A DNA stretch of 6,017 nucleotides, from the NCBI GenBank assembly GCA_002477595.1, contig DLQN01000072.1, positions 1 to 6,017 on the forward strand. The letters are read 5' to 3'. This document shows positions 1 to 6,017 of the stretch, piece after piece. The notes below the pieces were generated by a model. The model saw only the letters and a program-made list of their open reading frames with translations. It was not told the origin of the DNA and searched no databases. A program made the translations under genes and the position numbers. This stretch comes from Roseivirga sp. UBA7431. Lineage in GTDB: Bacteria > Bacteroidota > Bacteroidia > Cytophagales > Cyclobacteriaceae. Within the stretch, counting starts at the first letter, position 1, and every line of letters starts with the position of its first letter.

Positions 1-540
1 ATGGCGCTTTCTGTATGCGAGGGAAATGTTTTAGATATTGGGGCAGGTACTGGCTGCCATGCTATTTGTTTGCAGCAAATGGGATATGAAGTTACGGCAA
101 TAGATACGAGTGCTGCTGCAGTAGAAATCATGAGTGCTTCTCAGGTGACTGACGCCAGAGTAGCTGATTATTTCGAAATGACTGATAGTCAGTTCGACAC
201 CTTGATCTGTTTGATGAACGGCTTAGGATTTATTGGCAAGAAGGATCGATTAAAAGACTTCTTAAGTCAGGCAGATAAGTTATTAAAGCCAGAGGGTCAG
301 ATTATTTTAGATAGCAGTGATGTGAAATACCTTTACGAAGGGGAGGAACTACCGAAAGATAAATACTTTGGAGAGGTAAGTTTTCAATATGAGTTTAAAG
401 AGAAAAAAGGAGAGTGGTTCGATTGGGTATACTTTGATAAGGACACGCTTGCACTAGAAGCCGATGCACTTGGTTGGTACGTTTATTTCCTGCATTCAGA
501 CGAAAATGGGCAGTACTTGGCCCGTTTGATCAGAAAATAG
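1..540 (+). CDS. class I SAM-dependent methyltransferase, 5'-truncated by the window edge
   Basis: The 179 visible residues are the SAM-binding Rossmann-fold core of a class I methyltransferase; the substrate cannot be told. Motif I is LDIGAGTG at residues 11-18. The acidic residue that ends strand 2 and normally binds the SAM ribose is D35 in AIDTS. A FDTLICLMNGLG stretch follows at about residues 65-76, and LLKPEGQIILD marks the strand 4-5 region at about 92-102. The protein ends with YLARLIRK and a TAG stop. The first visible codon happens to be ATG, but motif I lies only 10 residues in. Related bacterial proteins carry several dozen residues before it, so I read this Met as internal and the gene as incomplete at its 5' end. 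It faces the DUF4924 gene tail to tail and has no evident functional link to the genes to its right. The fold assignment is firm; the specificity is unknown. Confidence 0.85.
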   Translation: MALSVCEGNVLDIGAGTGCHAICLQQMGYEVTAIDTSAAAVEIMSASQVTDARVADYFEMTDSQFDTLICLMNGLGFIGKKDRLKDFLSQADKLLKPEGQIILDSSDVKYLYEGEELPKDKYFGEVSFQYEFKEKKGEWFDWVYFDKDTLALEADALGWYVYFLHSDENGQYLARLIRK

Positions 541-617
541 TTAAGTAGGTGCAAAGCCATTATTACAGTAGCCTTACATGAAAATCATGATCCTTCAATA
601 GCTTTTATCCAATTTTT
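541..617. other. convergent intergenic gap, no strong terminator
   Basis: This is the gap between two genes that end towards each other. It is AT-rich. It holds one small hairpin, CATGA-AAA-TCATG at 577-589 (5-bp stem, 3-nt loop), overlapping the palindrome ATCATGAT at 584-591. A run of seven T at 613-619 lies some 23 bases further on, too far from the hairpin to make a classical intrinsic terminator for the methyltransferase gene. On the - strand there is no U-tract after the hairpin. I see no promoter and no small open reading frame worth calling. Confidence 0.4.
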
Positions 618-1148
618 TTAAGCCTTACTAATTCTCGACTCATGGCTTAAATAAGAAAGCACATTACCAAAGTGCTCTACTTGTGACATAATTTCATTAG
701 GAATTTTAGTACCATTCATACGAGCAATTAGCAAACCAAAAACTCCGTTTAGACAGGCCTGTATTGGGTTGGAAATAAGGCCTTTAGAAGCAATGATATT
801 CTCTCGAATTGCGGGTCTTGCCTGATTAAAAACTGCTTGATAGTCATCGTTTTCCGTCAATAGTTTAAGGCTTAGGTCCGAGAGTTTCTGAACCTCCTCT
901 TGCACATAGGAAAGGTGCCCTTCTTTTTCTAGTTTTTCAGACTGCATGTCAGCGATAACCTGACGGTGCCATGAGAAAATCTCCTCTTTCGTCTCCGGGC
1001 TCATCTTCCGATCTGGAATATTTCCAAATACGTGCACCTTGATCTTGTCGATATCAAACTCAAAGTTTCTAATCAATAATTCCGTCTGGTACATATAGAT
1101 GATGTACTCTGAAATATTCTCTTTCTTTTTCTTGTCAGCCAATAACAT
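618..1148 (-). CDS. DUF4924 family protein, function unknown
   Basis: This encodes a 176-residue soluble, mostly helical and highly charged protein. I recognise the DUF4924 family of Bacteroidota from its N-terminal signature, a lysine-rich KKKKENISEYIIYMYQTE segment at residues 6-23, which typically begins a few residues after the start Met. No signal peptide, membrane segment, catalytic motif or metal-binding cluster is visible. The middle (about residues 48-100) is rich in Glu and Lys and could form amphipathic helices. The C-terminal third has a more hydrophobic stretch, CLNGVFGLLIARMNG. The reading frame stays open upstream to 1268, but I chose the ATG at 1148-1146. The extra 40 residues do not resemble the family, would overlap lepA, and would swallow the promoter. 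The gene is divergent from lepA. Family membership is recalled knowledge; no role can be deduced from the sequence. Confidence 0.85.
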   Translation of the reverse strand: MLLADKKKKENISEYIIYMYQTELLIRNFEFDIDKIKVHVFGNIPDRKMSPETKEEIFSWHRQVIADMQSEKLEKEGHLSYVQEEVQKLSDLSLKLLTENDDYQAVFNQARPAIRENIIASKGLISNPIQACLNGVFGLLIARMNGTKIPNEIMSQVEHFGNVLSYLSHESRISKA

Positions 1149-1153
1149 AGCTG

Positions 1154-1183
1154 CAAAATTAAAGGTTATCGCTACAAAGCAAA
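1154..1183 (-). promoter_or_regulatory. Bacteroidota-type promoter of the DUF4924 gene
   Basis: Read on the - strand, TTTG at 1183-1180 is followed after 18 bases by TAATTTTG at 1161-1154. This fits the Bacteroidota sigma-factor consensus of a -33 TTTG box and a -7 TAnnTTTG box. Only five bases (CAGCT) separate the -7 box from the ATG at 1148, so transcription would start within or next to the start codon. The mRNA would be leaderless or nearly so, which agrees with the absence of any ribosome-binding site. Confidence 0.6.
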
Positions 1184-1198
1184 TCATCCGCTTTTTTC

Positions 1199-1206
1199 TA
1201 TTTTTG
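1199..1206 (+). promoter_or_regulatory. -7 box of the lepA promoter
   Basis: TATTTTTG matches the Bacteroidota -7 consensus TAnnTTTG and lies 17 bases before the lepA start codon, implying a very short leader. No convincing TTG/TTTG -33 box lies at the expected distance (roughly 1174-1182 reads ACAAAGCAA), so the promoter is half-supported. The 17 bases between the box and the ATG contain AAGAAAG but no clear Shine-Dalgarno sequence. Confidence 0.45.
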
Positions 1207-1223
1207 CAGTTCGTTAAGAAAGC

Positions 1224-3011
1224 ATGGAGAGAATACGAAATTTTTGCATAATCGCACATATTGATCACGGGAAGAGCACCTTGGCAGATAGGATGTTACA
1301 AACCACTGGTGCAGTGAGTGATCGTGATATGCAAAATCAGTTGTTGGATAATATGGATTTGGAACGTGAGCGTGGTATTACCATTAAATCACATGCCATC
1401 CAGATGGACTATACCTACAAAGGAGAGAAGTACATCCTTAACCTGATCGACACCCCAGGTCACGTGGATTTTTCTTATGAGGTATCAAGGTCTATAGCCG
1501 CTTGTGAGGGTGCACTATTGATTGTAGACGCATCGCAAGGAGTAGAAGCCCAGACCATTTCAAATTTATATCTAGCCTTAGAACACGACTTGGAAATAAT
1601 TCCAGTGTTGAATAAGATAGATCTTCCTGGCGCCATGCCAGAAGAAATGACAGACCAAGTGGTTGAACTTCTAGGATGTGATCCTGAGGACGTAATCCAC
1701 GCGAGTGGTAAGGAAGGTTTGGGAATAGAAGAAATTCTTGCGGCCATCATAGAAAAAATACCTGCTCCAAAAGGTGATCCAAAAAAGCCACTTCAGGCAA
1801 TGATTTTTGATTCTCAGTTTAATTCGTACCGAGGGATTGAGGTAATCTTCCGTGTTTTTAATGGAACGATTAGAAAAGGCGATAAGATTAAGTTTGTCAA
1901 TACCGATAAAACTTACAATGCAGATGAGATTGGTATTCTACGGCTTCAGCAAGATCCGCAACTAGAGATAAGTGCTGGAAATGTGGGTTACCTCATTTCA
2001 GGTATTAAGGTAGCCAAAGAAGTGAAAGTGGGTGATACCATCACCCACGTTGATAACCCGACCCAAGAATTGATCAAAGGTTTTGAGGATGTGAAGCCGA
2101 TGGTTTTTGCGGGAATCTACCCGGTTGAAACTTCTGAATTTGAGGAATTAAGAGCCTCAATGGAGAAACTGCAACTCAATGACGCATCATTGGTGTGGGA
2201 GCCTGAAACTTCAGCCGCCCTTGGTTTTGGTTTCCGATGTGGTTTCTTAGGCATGCTCCATTTGGAGATTGTACAAGAAAGATTAGAGCGTGAATTTGAC
2301 ATGACGGTGATCACTACCGTTCCTTCAGTACAATTCCATGCCATAATGACGGATGATTCTCTGAAGCTAGTCAATGCACCATCCGAACTACCAGAGGCGA
2401 ATGTCACAGCACGTTTAGAAGAGCCTTTTATAAGGGCACAGATTATCTCTAAGTCAGTATACGTAGGGCCAATTATTAGCCTTTGTATGGACAAAAGAGG
2501 GCAAATAATGAATCAAGTTTATTTGACATCTGATCGTGTAGAATTGACCTTTGAAATGCCATTGGCTGAGATCGTTTTCGACTTCTTCGACAAGCTAAAA
2601 ACCATCTCAAGAGGTTATGCTTCTTTAGACTATGAGTTGATTGGTTTCAGGCAATCTAACCTTGTGAAACTTGATGTGATGCTCAACGGTGAAACGGTAG
2701 ATGCACTTTCTGCCGTAGTACACAGAGATAAGGCTTATGACTGGGGTAAACGACTTTGCGAGAAGCTTAGAGAATTATTGCCACGTCAAATGTTTGACAT
2801 TGCAATACAGGCCTCGATTGGATCAAAAATTATAGCACGAGAAAGTGTCAAAGCGCTACGTAAGAACGTTTTAGCCAAGTGTTATGGTGGTGATATTTCG
2901 CGTAAGCGTAAGCTATTGGATAAACAGAAAAAAGGTAAGAAGAGAATGCGTCAAGTAGGTAATGTGGAGATTCCGCAGGAAGCTTTTATGGCCGTTCTTA
3001 AACTTGATTAA
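1224..3011 (+). CDS. lepA: elongation factor 4 (LepA), ribosome-associated GTPase
   Basis: LepA (EF4) is a translational GTPase of the EF-G superfamily that binds the ribosome and has been linked to back-translocation and to 30S subunit assembly. The protein has 595 residues, close to the E. coli length of 599. The G-domain motifs are complete: G1 AHIDHGKST at 11-19, G2 RGIT at 50-53, G3 DTPGH at 76-80 with the catalytic-type His80, G4 NKID at 130-133 and G5 SGK at 161-163. EF-G-like domains II, III and V follow. The LepA-specific C-terminal domain has its basic stretch [20 protein letters not shown] at about 551-570, and no EF-G domain IV is present. The start is supported by the family-typical opening ([19 protein letters not shown]). 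The gene is divergent from the DUF4924 gene and lies 71 bp before folD, with no clear terminator between. Intact, with nothing unusual. Confidence 0.98.
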   Translation: MERIRNFCIIAHIDHGKSTLADRMLQTTGAVSDRDMQNQLLDNMDLERERGITIKSHAIQMDYTYKGEKYILNLIDTPGHVDFSYEVSRSIAACEGALLIVDASQGVEAQTISNLYLALEHDLEIIPVLNKIDLPGAMPEEMTDQVVELLGCDPEDVIHASGKEGLGIEEILAAIIEKIPAPKGDPKKPLQAMIFDSQFNSYRGIEVIFRVFNGTIRKGDKIKFVNTDKTYNADEIGILRLQQDPQLEISAGNVGYLISGIKVAKEVKVGDTITHVDNPTQELIKGFEDVKPMVFAGIYPVETSEFEELRASMEKLQLNDASLVWEPETSAALGFGFRCGFLGMLHLEIVQERLEREFDMTVITTVPSVQFHAIMTDDSLKLVNAPSELPEANVTARLEEPFIRAQIISKSVYVGPIISLCMDKRGQIMNQVYLTSDRVELTFEMPLAEIVFDFFDKLKTISRGYASLDYELIGFRQSNLVKLDVMLNGETVDALSAVVHRDKAYDWGKRLCEKLRELLPRQMFDIAIQASIGSKIIARESVKALRKNVLAKCYGGDISRKRKLLDKQKKGKKRMRQVGNVEIPQEAFMAVLKLD

Positions 3012-3082
3012 TTCGGTCCGCAGGGCTTTCAATTATTAAAAAAATCAGTTGTGTTTTGCTGAGTATTAAAACATAGAACACT

Positions 3083-3958
3083 ATGAAGCTATTAGACGGA
3101 AAAGCCACTTCTCAATCAATTAAGGATGAGCTTTCGGACAAAGTTGCAGAGATTAAAGCCAAGGGTGGAAAAGCACCACATTTGGCAGCCGTTTTGGTTG
3201 GAGAAGACGGTGCTAGTAAGACTTATGTGAATGCCAAGGTAAAAGCTTGCGAACAGATTGGTTTTGGCTCTACGCTTATTCACCTTCCAGAAGATGCTTC
3301 CGAAGAAGAAGTAATGGCTACGGTTGATCAGCTAAACAACGATCCAGAAATTGATGGATTCATTGTTCAAGTACCATTACCCAAACAGATTGATGAGCAT
3401 AAAGTGGTTGAAGCGATCTTGCCGCATAAAGACGTTGATGGTTTCCATCCTTCGAACTTGGGTAAGATGTTGCTCGACTTGCCAACACTTTTACCGGCTA
3501 CGCCAAAAGGTATGATGCTTTTAATGGAGCGGAATGGAATCGAGACTTCTGGAAAGCATTGTGTAGTCATTGGAAGAAGCCATACGGTCGGTACGCCAAT
3601 TAGTGTGTTGATGTCTAGAAATTCAAATCCAGGTAACGCTACGGTTACACTTTGCCATAGCCGAACGCAAAATTTGAAAGAAATTTGTGCGCAAGCTGAT
3701 ATATTGATCGTTGCCATTGGCCGAGAAGGTTTTGTAACTGCTGATATGGTAAAAGAAGGAGCCGTTGTTATCGATGTAGGGATTCACAGAGTTCCGTCTG
3801 ATAAAACGAAATCGGGCTTCAAGCTAAAAGGCGATGTAAAATTTGATGAAGTAGCACCTAAGTGTAGTTATATCACACCTGTTCCAGGTGGGGTTGGTCC
3901 AATGACCATCGCTTCACTTTTGTGGAATACATACTTGGCCAATCAGAAATTGGTCTAA
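3083..3958 (+). CDS. folD: bifunctional methylenetetrahydrofolate dehydrogenase / methenyltetrahydrofolate cyclohydrolase (FolD)
   Basis: FolD is a cytosolic enzyme that interconverts 5,10-methylene-, 5,10-methenyl- and 10-formyl-tetrahydrofolate, normally with NADP+. It supplies formyl groups for purines and initiator tRNA. The 291 residues match the usual length. The catalytic YVxxK motif is at 48-52 (Tyr48, Lys52). The conserved Gln is in [10 protein letters not shown] (Gln96), and the folate-binding Asp is in KDVDGFHP (Asp119). The dinucleotide-binding loop is GRSHTVGTP at 164-172, and the C-terminal signature [10 protein letters not shown] is at 266-275. The start gives the family-typical opening [10 protein letters not shown]; upstream is A-rich (AAAACATAGAACACT) without a Shine-Dalgarno sequence, as is common in Bacteroidota. 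The 71-bp gap from lepA holds no good promoter match, so read-through from lepA is possible. Complete and ordinary. Confidence 0.98.
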   Translation: MKLLDGKATSQSIKDELSDKVAEIKAKGGKAPHLAAVLVGEDGASKTYVNAKVKACEQIGFGSTLIHLPEDASEEEVMATVDQLNNDPEIDGFIVQVPLPKQIDEHKVVEAILPHKDVDGFHPSNLGKMLLDLPTLLPATPKGMMLLMERNGIETSGKHCVVIGRSHTVGTPISVLMSRNSNPGNATVTLCHSRTQNLKEICAQADILIVAIGREGFVTADMVKEGAVVIDVGIHRVPSDKTKSGFKLKGDVKFDEVAPKCSYITPVPGGVGPMTIASLLWNTYLANQKLV

Positions 3959-3964
3959 ACCCAT

Positions 3965-3983
3965 AGCAGTTTCAACACCTGCT
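3965..3983 (+). other. small hairpin between folD and queE
   Basis: AGCAG at 3965-3969 can pair with CTGCT at 3979-3983 around a 9-nt loop, followed by TTTAAAAAATTG. The stem is only 5 bp and only three T follow, so it is at best a weak attenuator or mRNA-end structure and may be chance. The gap is 39 bp and no promoter match is seen in it. Confidence 0.2.
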
Positions 3984-3997
3984 TTAAAAAATTGATT

Positions 3998-4609
3998 ATG
4001 ACGAAAGAACTCAATGCGCTTCCGGTCATGGAAGCTTTTTATACAATTCAAGGCGAGGGTCACTTCTCGGGCAATTCTGCATATTTCATAAGACTAGGTG
4101 GCTGCGATGTCGGTTGCGTTTGGTGCGATGTAAAAGATTCTTGGAATGCCGATAAATGGCCCAAGCAATCAATCGAGCAAATTGTAAGCGAAGCAAAGCA
4201 ATATCCAACGCGTTTAGCTGTTGTCACAGGAGGCGAGCCACTGATGTACGACTTATTAGAACTAACCGATGCGCTAAAGGCAAATGGTTTACAGACTAAT
4301 GTCGAAACTTCAGGTGCACACCCACTGAGTGGTGATTGGAACTGGATATGCTTTTCTCCTAAGAAGTTTATGAAGCCGAGAGAAGAGTTTTATCAGGTAG
4401 CTGATGAGCTAAAGGTTGTAGTTTACAATAAGAGTGACTTCAAATGGGCTGAAGAGCACGCTGCAAGGGTAAATCCTGACTGTTTGCTATACCTTCAGCC
4501 AGAATGGGACAAGTCCGAAACAGTGCTTCCGGAAATAATAGATTACGTAAAAGACAACCCTCAGTGGAAAATTTCGCTACAAACACATAAGTTTATGCAG
4601 ATTCCATAG
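3998..4609 (+). CDS. queE: 7-carboxy-7-deazaguanine synthase (QueE), radical SAM enzyme
   Basis: QueE rearranges 6-carboxy-5,6,7,8-tetrahydropterin to 7-carboxy-7-deazaguanine, a step towards preQ0 and then queuosine in tRNA. It needs SAM, a [4Fe-4S] cluster and Mg2+. The 203-residue protein shows the QueE opening (EAFYTIQGEG, 12-21). The cluster ligands Cys36, Cys40 and Cys43 form CX3CX2C in GGCDVGCVWCD. The SAM-contacting TGGEP is at 77-81, VETSG at 102-106 and SPKK at 120-123. QTHKF precedes the end. It is a compact member (E. coli QueE has 223 residues). I chose the ATG at 3998; a TTG two codons upstream (3992) is also in frame but would only add Met-Ile. Upstream is A-rich (TTTAAAAAATTGATT). 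The stop codon TAG shares its G with the next gene's GTG start. No other queuosine gene (queC, queD, queF) is in the window. Confidence 0.95.
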   Translation: MTKELNALPVMEAFYTIQGEGHFSGNSAYFIRLGGCDVGCVWCDVKDSWNADKWPKQSIEQIVSEAKQYPTRLAVVTGGEPLMYDLLELTDALKANGLQTNVETSGAHPLSGDWNWICFSPKKFMKPREEFYQVADELKVVVYNKSDFKWAEEHAARVNPDCLLYLQPEWDKSETVLPEIIDYVKDNPQWKISLQTHKFMQIP

Positions 4610-6017
4610 TGTTGCGATTAATTATAGCCATCGTTTTATTTGTTTTTGCCCAAAGCCTTTCGGCTCAAAACCTGCATTCTAAAAACAAAAAGGCTATTGA
4701 ATCCTTCTATCAAGCGCAAGAGCTGAGCAAAATTGGAAACCTCTTCGAGTCTGAAAGCTTACTACAAGCAGCCTTAAAAAGAGACAAGAGTTTCGATGAG
4801 GCAATTTTACTACTCCATCAAGTTTACTTAAGGCGCGACCAATTTCAAGAATCGAAATCCGTTTTGGCCAAGTATCGATCAAGTTTAGCACAAACGTTTA
4901 TAAATCGGGTGTTGTCTGATCAAGCAAATTATCAATATGAGCTTGGCAATTATAAAGAGGCGGCCTCTTATGTTGCTGATATCGAAGGAGCGGTCTATGG
5001 TTTACCAGAACGAATTGTTTCCATATTAACGCAATCCATTGATTTTGCTATGGACCAAATGGCCAATGCAGTGCCGATTGAGTTTGAAGAATTACCAAAG
5101 CCAATCAATGAGTTCGATAGGCAGTACTTTCCATCAATCACTTTTTCTGAGCAACTCGTCTTTACGGTGAGAGAGAATAAAGGGAGCGGAGGAGAGAATA
5201 TATACACAAGTACTTTTATCAATGGTACTTGGACGAAGCCTGAACCTATTTCTGGAAAAATTAACACAGATCGCAATGAGGGAACCGCTTCAGTTTCACT
5301 CGATGGGTCGACATTGGTTTTTACCGCATGTAATCTTCCGGATAATATTGGTAGCTGTGACCTTTACGTCAGTTATTTTCAAGCGAATGATTGGACTGCC
5401 CCTGAATTGCTTAGTGATGCCGTCAATAGCCCTAATTGGGATTCTCAACCTTCATTAAGTAGAGATGGATCAATGCTCTACTTCGTGAGTAGGCGTCCAG
5501 GCGGAATGGGAGGAGGAGATATTTGGGTAAGCAGCCGCACAGACCAAGGGTGGAGCCCTGCAATCAACTTAGGGGCTGAGATCAATACGATGTATGATGA
5601 TATTTCTCCTTATATATATGCAGACTCCAGAACGCTCTTTTTTGCTTCGAAAGGTCGATTGGGTATGGGAGGGCTGGATCTTTTTGTTTCAAATATTGAG
5701 GGTGGGCGATGGAGTGAGCCTAAGAACCTCGGTTATCCTATTAATAATGCATTTGATCAGGTTGGATATAGCGTGAGTCCGCAGGGCTGGGCTTACTACA
5801 GCTCGACAAATGAAACGGGCCGGATTACTATCAACAGGTTTAAGGTCCCGAAAGAAGTGTTTGCAATTAAGAAGATCGCTTTGATTGAAGCCTTTGTGCT
5901 GGATGAAACAACTAGGTTGCCTATTAATGCATCAGTTGTGATCTATGATGGACCAGACAGTTCTCTTGTTAACGTGAGCAAGCAGGATGGTTTATTGAAG
6001 CTATTCTATGAAAGTGA
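4609..6017 (+). CDS. secreted TPR / PD40-propeller protein with CRD-like domain, 3'-truncated (probable OmpA-family envelope protein)
   Basis: An open frame runs to the window edge (469 codons plus two bases). The start is GTG at 4609, sharing a base with the queE stop. TTG at 4612 is the only other nearby choice, because an in-frame stop lies at 4588. Residues 1-19 form a signal peptide (hydrophobic IIAIVLFVFA, likely cleavage LSA|QN). No lipobox Cys follows, so it is not an evident lipoprotein. About residues 28-135 are helical and TPR-like (YQAQELSKIGNLFESESLL, ANYQYELGNYKEA). From 174 to about 411 come PD40/WD40-like propeller strands such as LSRDGSMLYFVS and GGMGGGDIWVS. From about 420 a carboxypeptidase-regulatory-like beta domain begins (IEAFVLDETTRLPINASVVIYD). 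Bacteroidota proteins with this order often end in an OmpA peptidoglycan-binding domain, and the type IX secretion protein PorE is one; here that end lies outside the window. Periplasmic or outer-membrane location is inferred. Its exact role is unknown. Confidence 0.88.
   Translation, partial: MLRLIIAIVLFVFAQSLSAQNLHSKNKKAIESFYQAQELSKIGNLFESESLLQAALKRDKSFDEAILLLHQVYLRRDQFQESKSVLAKYRSSLAQTFINRVLSDQANYQYELGNYKEAASYVADIEGAVYGLPERIVSILTQSIDFAMDQMANAVPIEFEELPKPINEFDRQYFPSITFSEQLVFTVRENKGSGGENIYTSTFINGTWTKPEPISGKINTDRNEGTASVSLDGSTLVFTACNLPDNIGSCDLYVSYFQANDWTAPELLSDAVNSPNWDSQPSLSRDGSMLYFVSRRPGGMGGGDIWVSSRTDQGWSPAINLGAEINTMYDDISPYIYADSRTLFFASKGRLGMGGLDLFVSNIEGGRWSEPKNLGYPINNAFDQVGYSVSPQGWAYYSSTNETGRITINRFKVPKEVFAIKKIALIEAFVLDETTRLPINASVVIYDGPDSSLVNVSKQDGLLKLFYES
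5230..5868 (+). repeat. four ~53-residue propeller repeats inside the PD40 protein
   Basis: Within the translated protein, four units begin with an aromatic-led motif W-(T/S)-x-P at Trp208, Trp262, Trp315 and Trp368 (spacings 54, 53 and 53 residues). Each continues with a pattern like L-G-x-x-I-N, then an acidic or Asn residue, then S-x-D-G or a variant, then a hydrophobic strand. The third and fourth carry glycine-rich turns (PGGMGGGDIW and GRLGMGGLDLF). A more degenerate strand before Trp208 (PSITFSEQLVFTVR, about 175-188) would supply another blade. This regular period supports a beta-propeller rather than a simple low-complexity region. The DNA itself is not noticeably repetitive. Confidence 0.7.

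Larger units (their letters stand above)
1151..1209. repeat. inverted repeat formed by two divergent -7 boxes
   Basis: CTGCAAAATTA at 1151-1161 is the reverse complement of TATTTTTGCAG at 1199-1209 at 10 of 11 positions; the outer eight base pairs (CTGCAAAA / TTTTGCAG) are perfect. Each arm is also the -7 region of one of the two divergent promoters. The symmetry may therefore only reflect that both arms match the same promoter consensus. It could instead be an operator for a shared regulator; nothing in the sequence decides this. Confidence 0.5.

Noticed and set aside
1149..1268. N-terminal extension of the DUF4924 frame to an upstream Met, overlapping the 5' end of lepA
   Set aside because: The extra 40 residues do not look like the family, overlap lepA by 45 bases on the opposite strand, and would cover both promoters. 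The Met at 1148 gives the family-typical N-terminus.
1475..2494. - strand open frames (1475-1750 and 2117-2494) opposite lepA
   Set aside because: They are antisense to a fully conserved lepA frame, and their translations are Ser-rich and featureless, as expected for shadow frames.
3045..3062. TCAG/CTGA hairpin and a GTGTTTTG box in the lepA-folD gap as a possible terminator or promoter
   Set aside because: The stem is only 4 bp with no following T-run, and the box misses both bases of the TA in TAnnTTTG.
3367..3717. - strand open frame opposite folD
   Set aside because: It is antisense to conserved FolD motifs and its product has no recognisable domain.
3992..3997. TTG start for queE two codons upstream
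   Set aside because: It adds only Met-Ile before an ATG that is itself well placed; the ATG at 3998 is the simpler choice.
4694..5276. - strand open frames opposite the PD40 gene
   Set aside because: The + strand frame continues through with a signal peptide, TPR-like helices and propeller strands; the antisense frames have nothing to support them.
5222..5776. Two + strand open frames (5222-5458 and 5594-5776) inside the PD40 gene
   Set aside because: They lie in other frames of a long, clearly coding frame with recognisable propeller repeats, and their products have no recognisable features.
3016..5788. The 12-mer GTCCGCAGGGCT occurs twice, at 3016-3027 and 5777-5788
   Set aside because: One chance 12-base repeat is about what is expected in 6 kb. 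One copy is inside coding sequence and the flanks do not match.

Overview
The window looks like ordinary chromosomal DNA of a member of the Bacteroidota, probably a Cytophagales-type free-living bacterium. Four things point there. One gene belongs to the Bacteroidota-specific DUF4924 family. The promoters carry TAnnTTTG-type -7 boxes. No gene start has a clear Shine-Dalgarno sequence. The last gene has the TPR / PD40-propeller / carboxypeptidase-regulatory-like layout common in Bacteroidota envelope proteins. The genus cannot be fixed from the sequence alone.

Layout from left to right: (1) the 3' part of a class I SAM-dependent methyltransferase gene on the + strand (1-540), cut by the window edge; (2) a 77-bp convergent gap with no convincing terminator; (3) a DUF4924 gene on the - strand (1148 down to 618); (4) a 75-bp divergent promoter region (1149-1223) whose two -7 boxes form an inverted repeat; (5) a + strand run of lepA (1224-3011), folD (3083-3958), queE (3998-4609) and a secreted TPR/PD40 protein (from 4609, running off the right edge). 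The last two genes overlap by one base. No intergenic stretch exceeds 77 bp.

The four + strand genes could form one transcription unit, but their jobs differ. LepA is a ribosome-associated GTPase, FolD supplies one-carbon folates, QueE makes the 7-deazaguanine precursor of queuosine, and the last product is exported and probably acts in the periplasm or at the outer membrane. I see no mobile element, CRISPR array, tRNA, rRNA, riboswitch or defence system, and no evidence of a new multi-gene system. The points most worth a second look are the mirror-image divergent promoters with a nearly leaderless DUF4924 transcript, the GTG start of the envelope protein embedded in the queE stop codon, and the PorE-like architecture of that protein with a single conserved-looking cysteine pair.
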